Below, piece by piece: positions 18,457-27,051 of a stretch of 64,000 nt of DNA. This stretch comes from Alphaproteobacteria bacterium (GTDB taxonomy: Bacteria > Pseudomonadota > Alphaproteobacteria > Micavibrionales > Micavibrionaceae). The notes beneath the pieces are model-generated. The model ran no database searches. It saw nothing but the letters and a program-made list of their open reading frames with translations, and was not told the origin of the DNA. The stretch lies in the NCBI GenBank assembly GCA_018000295.1, contig JAGNKE010000009.1, positions 33,778 through 97,777 on the forward strand, in the 5' to 3' direction. Both the position numbers and the translations under genes were made by a program. Position 1 is the first letter of the stretch. Every line of letters starts with the position of its first letter.

Positions 18457-19176
18457 TTACTTTTCACGACTTTTCGCCATTTTTGGCATCGTCACGTCGG
18501 GTGCCCGCAGATAAACAGGCTGAATTTCCGTAAAGTTTTTCTTCTGCTGGAACAATTCTTTCGCCCTTTTCGCCGTGATTATCGGGTCCGCCAAGGTTAT
18601 TTCCCTAGCCGCGATTGTGGCCGGGTTGGTTCCCCATTCTTTTTGGATCCTCTCTACGGCATCGCCGAGGAGAAGAGTCCTTTCCGTTGATAGTTCGTCT
18701 CTGATCGCTTCTGAAGATGCACATTGTCCGTGCGTTATGGTGTTCCCTTGAGCGTCAAACTGCTGAACGTAGAAATCGGTGCGTTTGGTTTCAAGAAGCA
18801 CAAGGTAACGGGCGTAACCCCTATTCTCCTCCCTTTGCAGGGCGGTGTGCAGGATGGTCTCAAATGTGCCGACTCCGATCACAGGAATCTCCAAAGCCAA
18901 GCCCAACGCCTTGGCGGCGGCTATGCCTATCCTGATTCCGGTGAAGGCGCCGGGGCCATTCACCACGGCGATCAAGCCGATCTCTCCGTATTGTCTTCCG
19001 GCGGCGGCCAGGACTACCTCAATCATCGGCACGAGGTGTTCGGCCTGACCGGAGGACATCTCCCTCGACAAGCCCGCCAAAGGGATATCGTCTTTGCTGT
19101 TCAGGAGACCGATGGCGCAACCGCTGAGAGCGCTATCGATCGAAAGGATCAGGGGTTTGGCCAGAGCCTGGTTCAA
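18457..19176 (-). CDS. tsaB: tRNA N6-threonylcarbamoyladenosine factor TsaB
   Basis: This 239-residue ASKHA-fold protein partners TsaD in making t6A37 on ANN-decoding tRNAs. 'LILSIDSALSGCAIGLL', 'GQAEHLVPMIEVVLAAAG' and the hallmark 'VNGPGAFTGIRIGIAAAKAL' are seen. It overlaps the NifU-type gene by 4 bp (ATGA), so the two are co-translated. It is the last gene of this minus-strand group before mucR. Confidence 0.92.
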   Translation of the reverse strand: MNQALAKPLILSIDSALSGCAIGLLNSKDDIPLAGLSREMSSGQAEHLVPMIEVVLAAAGRQYGEIGLIAVVNGPGAFTGIRIGIAAAKALGLALEIPVIGVGTFETILHTALQREENRGYARYLVLLETKRTDFYVQQFDAQGNTITHGQCASSEAIRDELSTERTLLLGDAVERIQKEWGTNPATIAAREITLADPIITAKRAKELFQQKKNFTEIQPVYLRAPDVTMPKMAKSREK

Positions 19177-19733
19177 TGATCCCCCACGGCGCGGACTTCC
19201 TGCACCTCGGGTATGTAGTGGCGGAGCATATTTTCGATCCCGCTTTTCAGGGTAGCTGTCGAACTCGGGCAGCCGGAGCAGGCACCGCGCATTTTCAGAT
19301 ACACAATGCCGTCCTCGAAGGATTCAAAAACAATGTCGCCGCCGTCCATGGCCACCATGGGGCGGACCCGCGTATCCAGAAGCTCGCGGATCTGAAGGGA
19401 GATTTCGTCCTCCTGTCCCTCTTTATGAGCAGATTTCGCCTTGAAGGACGGGTCGAGAACGGGTTGGCCTGTGGCCAGATGATCCATCAGAACGGCGAGA
19501 ACCATGGGCTTGAGGACGGACCAATCTGTATCTGCGGCTTTGCTGACAGACACATAATCGGCCGCAAGAAAGACGCGACTTACGCCTTCCAAGCCGAAAA
19601 GCCGCAGGACCAGCGGCGAAAGGGTTGCCTCTTCTTTCCGGGCAAAATCCATGGTGCCGGAAGAAAGTACGGCCTGTCCGGGCAGGAATTTCAGCGTGGC
19701 GGGGTTGGGCGTCGTTTCAGTCTGGATGAACAT
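19173..19733 (-). CDS. NifU/Nfu-type Fe-S cluster scaffold
   Basis: This 186-residue protein has the Nfu N-terminal domain (MFIQTETTPNPATLKFLPG) and the NifU C-terminal domain with the cluster-binding 'RGACSGCPSSTATLKSGIE' (CxxC). It delivers 4Fe-4S clusters to client enzymes. A short insert rich in Ser/Lys/Glu sits between the domains. It is coupled to tsaB by a 4 bp overlap, an arrangement common in alphaproteobacteria. Confidence 0.93.
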   Translation of the reverse strand: MFIQTETTPNPATLKFLPGQAVLSSGTMDFARKEEATLSPLVLRLFGLEGVSRVFLAADYVSVSKAADTDWSVLKPMVLAVLMDHLATGQPVLDPSFKAKSAHKEGQEDEISLQIRELLDTRVRPMVAMDGGDIVFESFEDGIVYLKMRGACSGCPSSTATLKSGIENMLRHYIPEVQEVRAVGDH

Positions 19734-19792
19734 TTCTGGCCTCTTCCTCTATTCGGGAAAATGCTTACCTGCGTTACGAGCCGAATGCAACC

Positions 19793-20257
19793 TTAAACCT
19801 GCAAATGGCCGGGGACGATCATCAGGGGTACCCTGAGCTTTGAGAGACCCTTTCCAGCGAAATAGGTGACCAGCGGCCCCGGATTGGAGGAATGGGAGTC
19901 GCCCCCCAGAATCAGCATACAAATTTCGGGATAAGCCTCCAGCGTTTCCAGAATCACATCACTGCGACTGCCTTCCTCTATGCAGACCATGGGAACCATC
20001 CCTGTGCGGGCGGTAATCCTTCCCGCAGCTTCCCAGATCATCGTTTCCGCCTGCGTCCGCATTTCCTTTTTGACCTTGTCCTCAATATTCCCCCAGTGGT
20101 CGAAATGCTCTATTTCCATGACGTTGAGCAAGGCGATATGGCCGTTATTCGCCTGAGCAAAATCAGCCGCATAGTCTACGGCAACCGAAAATTCTTCGGT
20201 TACGTCCACGACCAGGAGGTAGATGCCGCCCTCCTTATGCTGTTTTGCCAATGTCAT
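19793..20257 (-). CDS. Universal stress protein family
   Basis: This 154-residue single UspA-type alpha/beta domain has 'IYLLVVDVTEEFSVAVDYAA', 'IALLNVMEIEHFDHW', 'EEGSRSDVILETLEAYPEI' and 'MLILGGDSHSSNPGPL'. The nucleotide-binding G-x2-G-x9-G-S/T loop is only partly matched, so ATP binding is doubtful. Family role is in general stress survival. It is 32 bp upstream of the TIGR02186 gene stop on the same strand. Confidence 0.85.
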   Translation of the reverse strand: MTLAKQHKEGGIYLLVVDVTEEFSVAVDYAADFAQANNGHIALLNVMEIEHFDHWGNIEDKVKKEMRTQAETMIWEAAGRITARTGMVPMVCIEEGSRSDVILETLEAYPEICMLILGGDSHSSNPGPLVTYFAGKGLSKLRVPLMIVPGHLQV

Positions 20258-20288
20258 CGGATTTTCCTCCTTTGCAGAGTTAGCATAC

Positions 20289-21035
20289 TCAAGCCCTCAC
20301 ACGTAAAATACCCACGAACCAGCCGCTGACCAGCGCCAGTATTACACAAAACGCCCCATAAAGCGCCTCGTGCTTATGGGCGGCCTCAAAGACGAAGGCG
20401 TTCAAGCCAACCTGCTCTACCTTCAGGGTGTCCATATCCGTTTCCATCAACTTTCCCTCCTTGAAGAGAAAGCTGCGGATTTTGTAGGTTCCGGTCGGCG
20501 CACTCTCCGGAAGAAGGAATCGTGTTCGGAAAAAGTAGTCGTTGATATAGTTTATTTTCAATGGCTCAAGTGGATAGAGGCTTTTCGATCGCATTGATGC
20601 CAGAAGGGATTCCTGGTGGTTTCCGATTTTATCCGAGGAGCTTTTCATATCCGCTTTACCGATCATCAGGGCGTCCAACCCTATTCCGCTGGTCTTCATC
20701 AATTCGGCGTCCTTGAAAACTTCGCCCTCACCGACCGCGTATCCATAATAGAGAGGCATCTTACGGAAACGGATGGCGTAACGGTTGATCCAGGCGCCGA
20801 GAATCTGCGCCTTGCGCCAGACGGTGATATTTTTCTCTGGCCCGGTCACCACGATCGCGACATCCGTGAATTTATCCTTGCGGTGGCCGAACACTTCGAT
20901 CTGCGCACCGGAAAAGCCAGAGGTCACATCAATATGGTCAAAGGCAAGTTCGATGCTCAAGACCTTGTCCTGCGCCCGCGCCGCAGAGGCGAACAAGACC
21001 GAAAACATAAGGATGCAAGCCAATAACCCCTTCAT
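20289..21035 (-). CDS. TIGR02186 family secreted/anchored protein
   Basis: This 248-residue protein has a signal peptide cut near 'ASAARAQD', a beta-rich extracytoplasmic part ('VTSGFSGAQIEVFGHRKDKF', 'VVTGPEKNITVWRKAQILG'), and a C-terminal membrane helix ('FCVILALVSGWFVGILRVRA'). This matches the TIGR02186 family, which is regularly paired with TauE-type transporters. The start overlaps the TauE stop by 4 bp. Its function is unknown; partner or assembly protein for the exporter is an inference from the pairing. Confidence 0.85.
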   Translation of the reverse strand: MKGLLACILMFSVLFASAARAQDKVLSIELAFDHIDVTSGFSGAQIEVFGHRKDKFTDVAIVVTGPEKNITVWRKAQILGAWINRYAIRFRKMPLYYGYAVGEGEVFKDAELMKTSGIGLDALMIGKADMKSSSDKIGNHQESLLASMRSKSLYPLEPLKINYINDYFFRTRFLLPESAPTGTYKIRSFLFKEGKLMETDMDTLKVEQVGLNAFVFEAAHKHEALYGAFCVILALVSGWFVGILRVRA

Positions 21036-21943
21036 TCCACAACCACCTCGAAGAGATTGGAGGGTTGCAGGAAAAGCTGGATTCCCAGTTGCAGGCAGAC
21101 CGCAAGGACCATCAGAGCGAGAATCACCCGCGCCCTTGCACCCGTGATCCGGCGGGAGAACATCACGCCGAACTTCACCCCGATCACTCCGCCTGCGATC
21201 AGGTAGAATGCAAGAATGAAATCCACGGTCTGGCTGACGATGGCGTGCATCATCACAGAAAAGGCGCTCGTGAAGATGATCTGATAGAGCGACGTTCCTG
21301 CGACCAGAAGGGTCGGCATTCCCAGAATGTAGATCATCGCGGGGACAAGAAAAAATCCGCCGCCGACGCCCATTACCGAAACCAGGAAGCCGCTGAAAAA
21401 ACCTATCGCGCCGGGGACCAGGGCGCTAATGTATAGTTTGGAGCGGGCAAAGCGCATTTTATAGGGAAGACGGGCGATAAAAGGCGGGCTTTTGAGGCGG
21501 TTGAATTCGGAGCGCACCGATTTGGGCTTAATGATGGTAAAAAACCCCTCAAAGAGCATCATCAGGCCGATCGACCCTAGCAGCACGATATACAGGACGG
21601 AAATCACGAGATCGATCTGGCCGATATACTGCAGGGAGCGGAAGAAGAAAATCCCGATGGCTGCCCCCATGATCCCGCCCACGAGCATGACCGAGCCAAT
21701 CAGAAAATCAACGTTGCCGCGCCTCCAATACCCCATGACTCCGCCGATTCCCGAAGCCACAAGCTGGCAGGATTGTGTGCCCACCGCGATCGGCGCCGGA
21801 ATGCCCATGAAAATCAGCAAGGGCGTGGTCAGGAACCCCCCGCCGACCCCGAAAACGCCGGAGATGAAACCCACGAACGCGCCCAGAATGACGATAGATT
21901 CAATCGGCACGGAGATTTCAGCGATGGGCAAATAGATTTGCAC
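21032..21943 (-). CDS. TauE/SafE family sulfite/organosulfur anion exporter
   Basis: This 303-residue membrane protein has about eight helices and the two family repeats 'SGVFGVGGGFLTTPLLIFMG' and 'VSVMGVGGGFFLVPAMIYIL'. TauE/SafE proteins move sulfite, sulfoacetate or related anions. It is coupled to the TIGR02186 gene and followed by a universal stress gene. Cysteine synthesis genes cysK and cysE lie elsewhere in the window, not in this operon. Confidence 0.9.
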   Translation of the reverse strand: MQIYLPIAEISVPIESIVILGAFVGFISGVFGVGGGFLTTPLLIFMGIPAPIAVGTQSCQLVASGIGGVMGYWRRGNVDFLIGSVMLVGGIMGAAIGIFFFRSLQYIGQIDLVISVLYIVLLGSIGLMMLFEGFFTIIKPKSVRSEFNRLKSPPFIARLPYKMRFARSKLYISALVPGAIGFFSGFLVSVMGVGGGFFLVPAMIYILGMPTLLVAGTSLYQIIFTSAFSVMMHAIVSQTVDFILAFYLIAGGVIGVKFGVMFSRRITGARARVILALMVLAVCLQLGIQLFLQPSNLFEVVVE

Positions 21944-22032
21944 GGCGGGTTCCTATCGTCCTGACAATGCCGCACGGACTGCGTCCTGACAAGGCGCAAG
22001 ATCAAAAACCGATCAGCGTTATCTGAAAAAAA

Positions 22033-22692
22033 TCAGTAGCGGTAGACGTCCACTTTCTTCGGGCCACCGTTGATGACGACTTGCGGATCCGCCATGAAGT
22101 TGCGGTAATTGCCGCTCGGCAGTTCGTGAACAACCTTTTCGAAGTCAACGGATTTCACAACGCCCATGAAGGCGGGGCGCCACTTTTCGTAGACGCTTTC
22201 CTCGGCCGAGCAATCGACGATGTACGCCTTGTCATGGTAGAGCGATGCGAACATCAGGCCGCGCTTACGCATGATCGTTCCCTCGGCCGTTGTATAGGTC
22301 GCCTCGGTAAAGCTGCCGAAGCCCTTGCCCAAGCCGGTCGGCTCACGGAAGTCATCGACATATACGTCATCGTATTCGCCCAGATACTTGTTCCAGAAAT
22401 CACGGCTATAGCCGACCTTCTGGATCGAGTCTGCAAATTTGCGGGGATAGATGAGGAAGCGGCGGTCTTCGCGTACGCGGACGCGGCACATGGCGAAATC
22501 GGGTTCGCCCGGTCCGGCTATCGTCAGTTCGTCGTCCGGCTTCTGGTTGTTAATTCTGATCCACAGATCGGGGAAGCTGATCGAAAAGCGGTTGACCTGA
22601 TCTTCAATGAAGAACACTTCAGCTTTTGCCGAATTGATCCCGATGAAACAAAAAACCGCTGCGAGGAAGAAAGACCGTTTGACGAAGTGCAT
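22033..22692 (-). CDS. Unknown exported protein
   Basis: I do not recognise the family. The 219 residues begin with a clear signal peptide (MHFVKRSFFLAAVFCFIGIN, cleavage near SAKA-EV). The mature part has an N-terminal stretch 'RFSISFPDLWIRINN' like the start of PsbP/Mog1-type folds, two cysteines (in 'FAMCRVRV' and 'YIVDCSAEE') and a Tyr/Asp-rich middle. The frame is open up to 22827, but the upstream part is basic and unlike a signal, so I chose the ATG at 22692. It is between trpS and tauE on the same strand with its own gaps, probably a single-gene unit. Confidence 0.7.
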   Translation of the reverse strand: MHFVKRSFFLAAVFCFIGINSAKAEVFFIEDQVNRFSISFPDLWIRINNQKPDDELTIAGPGEPDFAMCRVRVREDRRFLIYPRKFADSIQKVGYSRDFWNKYLGEYDDVYVDDFREPTGLGKGFGSFTEATYTTAEGTIMRKRGLMFASLYHDKAYIVDCSAEESVYEKWRPAFMGVVKSVDFEKVVHELPSGNYRNFMADPQVVINGGPKKVDVYRY

Positions 22693-22838
22693 GACGAACG
22701 CTATCCCAAAAAAATATGTTAACTCAACGAGGAGCCGCAGACGGGCTCCGGCTTTATGGGCTTTATCATAAACGATAATCGGGGGTTTTGCACCCCTGAA
22801 ATTCGGCGTTGGGGAAAAAAGTCCCACAGGATCAGGGT

Positions 22839-23843
22839 TTAGCCGTAAAAGCCCATGATTTTCATGGCTTCGGCGACTACGGGAGCGGCCTCGTCGTTGG
22901 CTTTTTCATTGCCTTTTTTAAGGATTTCATCGATCTGGGACGGGTCGTTCATTAACTCTTTCATTCTTGTGGTGATCGGGGCTAGTTTTTCCACAGCGAC
23001 ATCCACAAGTGCCGGTTTGAAGACCGAAAATTGCTTTGTAGCGAATTTTTTTAGAACCTCCTCCCTGCTTTCGCCGCTTAGCGCCGCGTAAATCGTGACC
23101 AGATTGAGGGCTTCAGGGCGATTGACCAAATCTTCAAGTTTTTCAGGCAAGGGTTCGGGATCGGTCTTAGCTTTTTTGATTTTCTGGGCGATGGTGTCGG
23201 CATCGTCGGTCAGGTTGATGCGGGTCATGTCGGATTCCGCCGATTTGCTCATTTTCTGGTTGCCGTCGCGCAGGCTCATGACACGGGGTGCCGGACCAGT
23301 GATCACGGGTTCGGGCTGCGGAAAAAACTCCACGCCGTAGCGGGTGTTAAAGGTCGCGGCCAGATCGCGGCTCAGCTCCAGATGCTGTTTCTGGTCTTCG
23401 CCGACGGGGACGTGCGTGGCCTTATAGACCAGAATATCGGCGGCCATCAGGACAGGATAGGCGAAGAGACCCAGCCCCACACGCTCGGTATTCTTACCCG
23501 CCTTGTCCTTGAACTGCGTCATGCGCTCAAGCTTGCCGAGTTGGGCCATGGTGGAGAGCATCCACATGAGTTGCGAATGGGCGGGAACGGCCGATTGAAC
23601 AAAGATAAAGGATTTCTGCGGGTCAATCCCGGCAGAAATGAAGGCGGCGGCGATTTCGCGCGTGGCCTTCGAGAGGTCGGCCGTTTCGTAGGGCACCGTG
23701 ACGGCGTGCAGGTCCGCGACCATGTAGAAACAGGTTGCTGTCGGGTCTTCCTGAAATTTCACCCAGTTTTTCAGCGCCCCGAGATAGTTGCCGAGGTGAA
23801 GCTGGCTCGTGGGTTGCATCCCCGATAAAATACGCTTTGTCAT
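22839..23843 (-). CDS. trpS: Tryptophan-tRNA ligase
   Basis: The class I synthetase has 334 residues. It starts 'MTKRILSGMQPTSQLHLGNY' containing the HIGH-type 'HLGN', and has the KMSKS motif in 'GNQKMSKSAESD'. The frame is open 67 codons further, but that part overlaps murJ and has no family residues. The ATG at 23843 forms an ATGA overlap with the murJ stop, so murJ and trpS are one operon. Confidence 0.95.
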   Translation of the reverse strand: MTKRILSGMQPTSQLHLGNYLGALKNWVKFQEDPTATCFYMVADLHAVTVPYETADLSKATREIAAAFISAGIDPQKSFIFVQSAVPAHSQLMWMLSTMAQLGKLERMTQFKDKAGKNTERVGLGLFAYPVLMAADILVYKATHVPVGEDQKQHLELSRDLAATFNTRYGVEFFPQPEPVITGPAPRVMSLRDGNQKMSKSAESDMTRINLTDDADTIAQKIKKAKTDPEPLPEKLEDLVNRPEALNLVTIYAALSGESREEVLKKFATKQFSVFKPALVDVAVEKLAPITTRMKELMNDPSQIDEILKKGNEKANDEAAPVVAEAMKIMGFYG

Positions 23844-25411
23844 TGAGTTACGCTCTTTTTCTTCAAGTATCTTTTGATGTCCTTTAATCGCAGAACCCCT
23901 GTTCCCAAGATGGTGGCGCCGTAAACAACGCCACCGACAGATGTTATGATGACGATGGCTGCTATTTTCCAAAACGCCGCCGCGCCGAAAATCCAGCCCT
24001 GCAAAAGCACGGCGAGTATATACAAGGCCAGCGCCATCGCACAAGTCGCCCCAATGATTTTCGGCACGTTACGGAGAAAGCGCTCGTCGAGTTTCGCCTG
24101 CGGATGATCCTTAAGAACCCTGATATGGTGTATGTACTGAACCCAGCCTGTTATGCCGGTTGCGAAGGCGATCCCCACCACCCCTATAATTGGAGCCAGG
24201 CTCAGGGCGATGAGAATGTTCAAACTCATGCCGATGATCGAAATTTTTACGGGGGTCTTGGTGTCGTGGCGCGCCCAATGGGCCGTTGAGAAGACCTTTG
24301 TCGCTATGTAAGCTGGAAGACCAATGGAGTAACAGGCCAGAATATTGGCGGTTACGGCGCTGTCCGCCGCCGTGAAGGCTCCGCGCTCGAAGAGCACCGT
24401 AATCAGGGTCAGAGGGATGACAGCCAAAGCCGCCGCCGCCGGAAGGGCCAGCAATAAGCAGTACTCCAGCGCACGGTTGAACAGGTCGCAGGCCTCGCCG
24501 TTATCGTGCCCTTCCCTTTCGGCCTTCGCCATTGCTCTTGAGAGCATCGGCAAAAGGGCTGTTCCCACGGCGATACCCACGACCCCCAGAGGAAGTTGAT
24601 TGAGACGGTCGGCATAATAAAGGTAGGAAATCGCCCCCTCGCCCAGAAAGGAGGCGATCATGATATCGAAGAAGAGGTTGATCTGGACCACCCCTGCTCC
24701 TACCAAGCCCGGTCCCATCAGGCGGAAAACCTTGCGGACCTTTTCATCCAGTTTCGGGCGCCCGAGGATGATCGTGAAACCCGCCCGCTTCATACAGAGC
24801 CAGAGGAAGGCCAGTTGCAGAAATCCTGAAATCAGCAAACCCCAGGACATGGCATGGCCGGGGGTCGGGAAATAGCTGCTGAGCAGGAGGGCCGCGATCA
24901 AACTCAGATTAAAAAGGGTCGGCACGAAGGCAAAAGGTGCAAAGCGATGGTGTGCGTTCAATACTCCGCCGATCAGCGCTGTTAAGGACATTAAAAGGAG
25001 GTAGGGAAAGGAAATTCTGGAAAATTCAACGGAATAGCTGTAGCGCACAGGGTCATCGGCAAAGCCTGGAGCAATCACATAAAGGACATAAGGCATGAAG
25101 ATCACGGCCAAAATCGTAAAGACCGAGAGGATTGAGAGCATAACCATGAAGGCGTTGCCCGCGAAGCGATCAGCCGCCTCCTCGCCTTCCTCTTCCAGTG
25201 CCTTGGAATAGAGGGGCACGAAGGAAACGCTGAAGGCTCCCTCGGCCGTGATCCGCCTGAAGAGGTTCGGGAGCTTAAGGGCGATGAAAAAGGCGTCCGC
25301 CACCGGTCCGGCACCCAAGATGGCCGCGGTCATCATATCCCTGACGAAGCCGGCGATGCGGGACAATCCGGTCATGCCCGCGACCGTGGCCATGGCTTTT
25401 ACCAGATTCAT
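23840..25411 (-). CDS. murJ: Lipid II flippase MurJ
   Basis: This 523-residue MOP-superfamily transporter has about 14 membrane helices. It flips lipid II across the inner membrane for cell wall synthesis. The N-terminus 'ATVAGMTGLSRIAGFVRDMM', 'GPVADAFFIALKLPNLFRR' and 'AEGAFSVSFVPLYSKAL' are the family signature, including the conserved Arg and Asp residues. It is upstream of trpS with a 4 bp overlap, and divergent from ubiE (37 bp between the starts, so the promoters face each other in a very short gap). Confidence 0.95.
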   Translation of the reverse strand: MNLVKAMATVAGMTGLSRIAGFVRDMMTAAILGAGPVADAFFIALKLPNLFRRITAEGAFSVSFVPLYSKALEEEGEEAADRFAGNAFMVMLSILSVFTILAVIFMPYVLYVIAPGFADDPVRYSYSVEFSRISFPYLLLMSLTALIGGVLNAHHRFAPFAFVPTLFNLSLIAALLLSSYFPTPGHAMSWGLLISGFLQLAFLWLCMKRAGFTIILGRPKLDEKVRKVFRLMGPGLVGAGVVQINLFFDIMIASFLGEGAISYLYYADRLNQLPLGVVGIAVGTALLPMLSRAMAKAEREGHDNGEACDLFNRALEYCLLLALPAAAALAVIPLTLITVLFERGAFTAADSAVTANILACYSIGLPAYIATKVFSTAHWARHDTKTPVKISIIGMSLNILIALSLAPIIGVVGIAFATGITGWVQYIHHIRVLKDHPQAKLDERFLRNVPKIIGATCAMALALYILAVLLQGWIFGAAAFWKIAAIVIITSVGGVVYGATILGTGVLRLKDIKRYLKKKSVTQ

Positions 25412-25448
25412 ATGCTAACACCTAAACATCATTGCAGGGACTAATGAG

Positions 25449-26219
25449 ATGCAAAATCAGAATCCAGAGAGCATATGGTTTGGCGCCGCGAAAGTCACGC
25501 CCCAAGAAAAAACCGATAAAGTCATCGGCGTTTTCGACCGTGTGGCCGCGCGATATGACCTCATGAACGATCTGATGTCCGGGGGAATCCACCGGATTTG
25601 GAAAGACCGTTTCGTGAGGATGATCCACCCGCAGGCTTTCAAGGGAGGGCGGCCCCTCCATTATCTTGACGTGGCTGGAGGCACCGGGGATATCGCCTTT
25701 CGAATTCGTAAAAAGGCGGGTTCCGGCGCGGTCATTACTCTTTGTGACCTTAACGAAAATATGCTGACTGTCGGGCGGAACCGGGCGATTGACCGCGGCT
25801 GGCTCAACGATTTCCAGTGGGTGACCGGCAATGCGGAGTCCCTTCCGGTGCCTGATTCGTCCGTGGATGTGTATACGATTGCCTTCGGATTGCGGAACGT
25901 GACGCATATCGATACGGCCCTTGCGGAGGCTTTTCGTGTCTTACGTCCCGGCGGGCGGTTTTACTGCCTTGAATTCAGCCACGTACAGCCGGAGGGACTT
26001 AACCACCTTTATGCGCTTTATTCCGATATGGTTATTCCCCGACTCGGTGCACGCGTCGCTCAGGACGAGGACAGCTATCGGTATCTGGTTGAAAGTATCC
26101 GCAAGTTTCCCTCGCAGCAGAAGCTTTTGTGTCGTCTGCGTGATGCCGGGTTTAAAATGGCGGAATACAACAACCTTTCCGCCGGTATCGCGGCTGTGCA
26201 TAGAGGCGTACACCCCTAG
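25449..26219 (+). CDS. ubiE: Demethylubiquinone/menaquinone C-methyltransferase
   Basis: This 256-residue SAM methyltransferase acts in ubiquinone synthesis. Motifs are 'VFDRVAARYDLMNDLMSGGI' followed by 'HRIWKDR', SAM motif I 'LDVAGGTGDIAFRI', 'VTGNAESLPVPDSSVDVYTI' and 'GLRNVTHIDTALAEAFRVLR' leading to 'PGGRFYCLEFS'. The length is typical. It supports an aerobic respiratory lifestyle together with ubiK and sdhE in the same window. Confidence 0.95.
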   Translation: MQNQNPESIWFGAAKVTPQEKTDKVIGVFDRVAARYDLMNDLMSGGIHRIWKDRFVRMIHPQAFKGGRPLHYLDVAGGTGDIAFRIRKKAGSGAVITLCDLNENMLTVGRNRAIDRGWLNDFQWVTGNAESLPVPDSSVDVYTIAFGLRNVTHIDTALAEAFRVLRPGGRFYCLEFSHVQPEGLNHLYALYSDMVIPRLGARVAQDEDSYRYLVESIRKFPSQQKLLCRLRDAGFKMAEYNNLSAGIAAVHRGVHP

Positions 26220-26342
26220 ATTATTTTTCATAAAATAAAGATTTTTCTTCTTTTTCGTTTGACTTTTCGCTATAACGGAGCAATTCTTTGCGAACGTGAA
26301 AATTCCGTTCTTTATGAAAAATACCACTGGAAGGGCAACCCT

Positions 26343-26954
26343 ATGAGCAACTTTACGAAATCCGTTATTTATTCTACCGCTGTCTTGGCGATCGGTCTGG
26401 TCGGCGTCATGGCCATCTCCGGCCAGCGCGATGGTCAGGAAGCTGCAGTTGTTGAACCCGCCGCCGGCGGCAGCGATATGGGCATCGACTTTTCCAAAAC
26501 GATGAACGAGGCCGGGGAGAACATACAGAACATCGCCGCTGAGGCCTCTGAAACTGCCGAGGGTGCAACCTCCGCTGCTCAAGATGAGATGAGCAAAGCT
26601 TTGGAATCCGTTGATGAAGAAGTCGAGAATCTTGCGAAGCCTGTTAATGAACTGGCAGGTGAGTTGCCTGCTGAGGGTGCCGAAGCCGCCCCTGAATCTG
26701 CCGGGTTGGATGGTTCCGAAGCTGCTCCAACCACTGAAGAAAGCGCCCCTGCCGAAGAAGATGCCTCCCCTGTCGATGAGGCCGCTGACAAGGCTAAGGA
26801 AAAAGGCAAGGAAGCCGCTCTTGAGGCCGCAGAGGAAGCTGCTGATATCCAGCCTGCTGCCGGCGATATGGTCGAGGACGCTGCTGAAGGAGCCAAAGAC
26901 AAGCTAATGGATAAGGCCAAAGATGCCGCCGATGAGCTCGGCCTTGAAGAGTGA
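26343..26954 (+). CDS. Acidic Ala/Glu-rich protein with N-terminal membrane anchor
   Basis: This 203-residue protein has one hydrophobic segment near the N-terminus (YSTAVLAIGLVGVMAI) and then a low-complexity, very acidic helical region made of Ala, Glu, Asp and Lys in 11-like spacing, for example 'AADKAKEKGKEAALEAAEEA' and 'AAEGAKDKLMDKAKDAADEL'. That resembles the amphipathic repeats of LEA-type or apolipoprotein-like proteins, but low complexity can mislead. I chose the ATG at 26343 with a GGAAGG box; the frame is open further upstream to 26259. It ends 27 bp before a strong terminator. Confidence 0.7.
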   Translation: MSNFTKSVIYSTAVLAIGLVGVMAISGQRDGQEAAVVEPAAGGSDMGIDFSKTMNEAGENIQNIAAEASETAEGATSAAQDEMSKALESVDEEVENLAKPVNELAGELPAEGAEAAPESAGLDGSEAAPTTEESAPAEEDASPVDEAADKAKEKGKEAALEAAEEAADIQPAAGDMVEDAAEGAKDKLMDKAKDAADELGLEE

Positions 26955-26981
26955 TCTTGACGTCTGCAACTTGAACGAATT

Positions 26982-27007
26982 AAAAACCCCGCTTGAGCGG
27001 GGTTTTT
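26982..27007. terminator. Strong bidirectional-looking intrinsic terminator
   Basis: AAAAACCCCGC (26982-26992), loop TTGA, then GCGGGGTTTTT (26997-27007): an 11-bp perfect stem with T-run on the plus strand and A-run on the other side. It ends the transcript of the acidic protein gene before coaBC. Confidence 0.92.
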
Positions 27008-27051
27008 GCTATACTATTGAGAAGGTTAAATCTGTTTTTTAAGTTGTCGCT

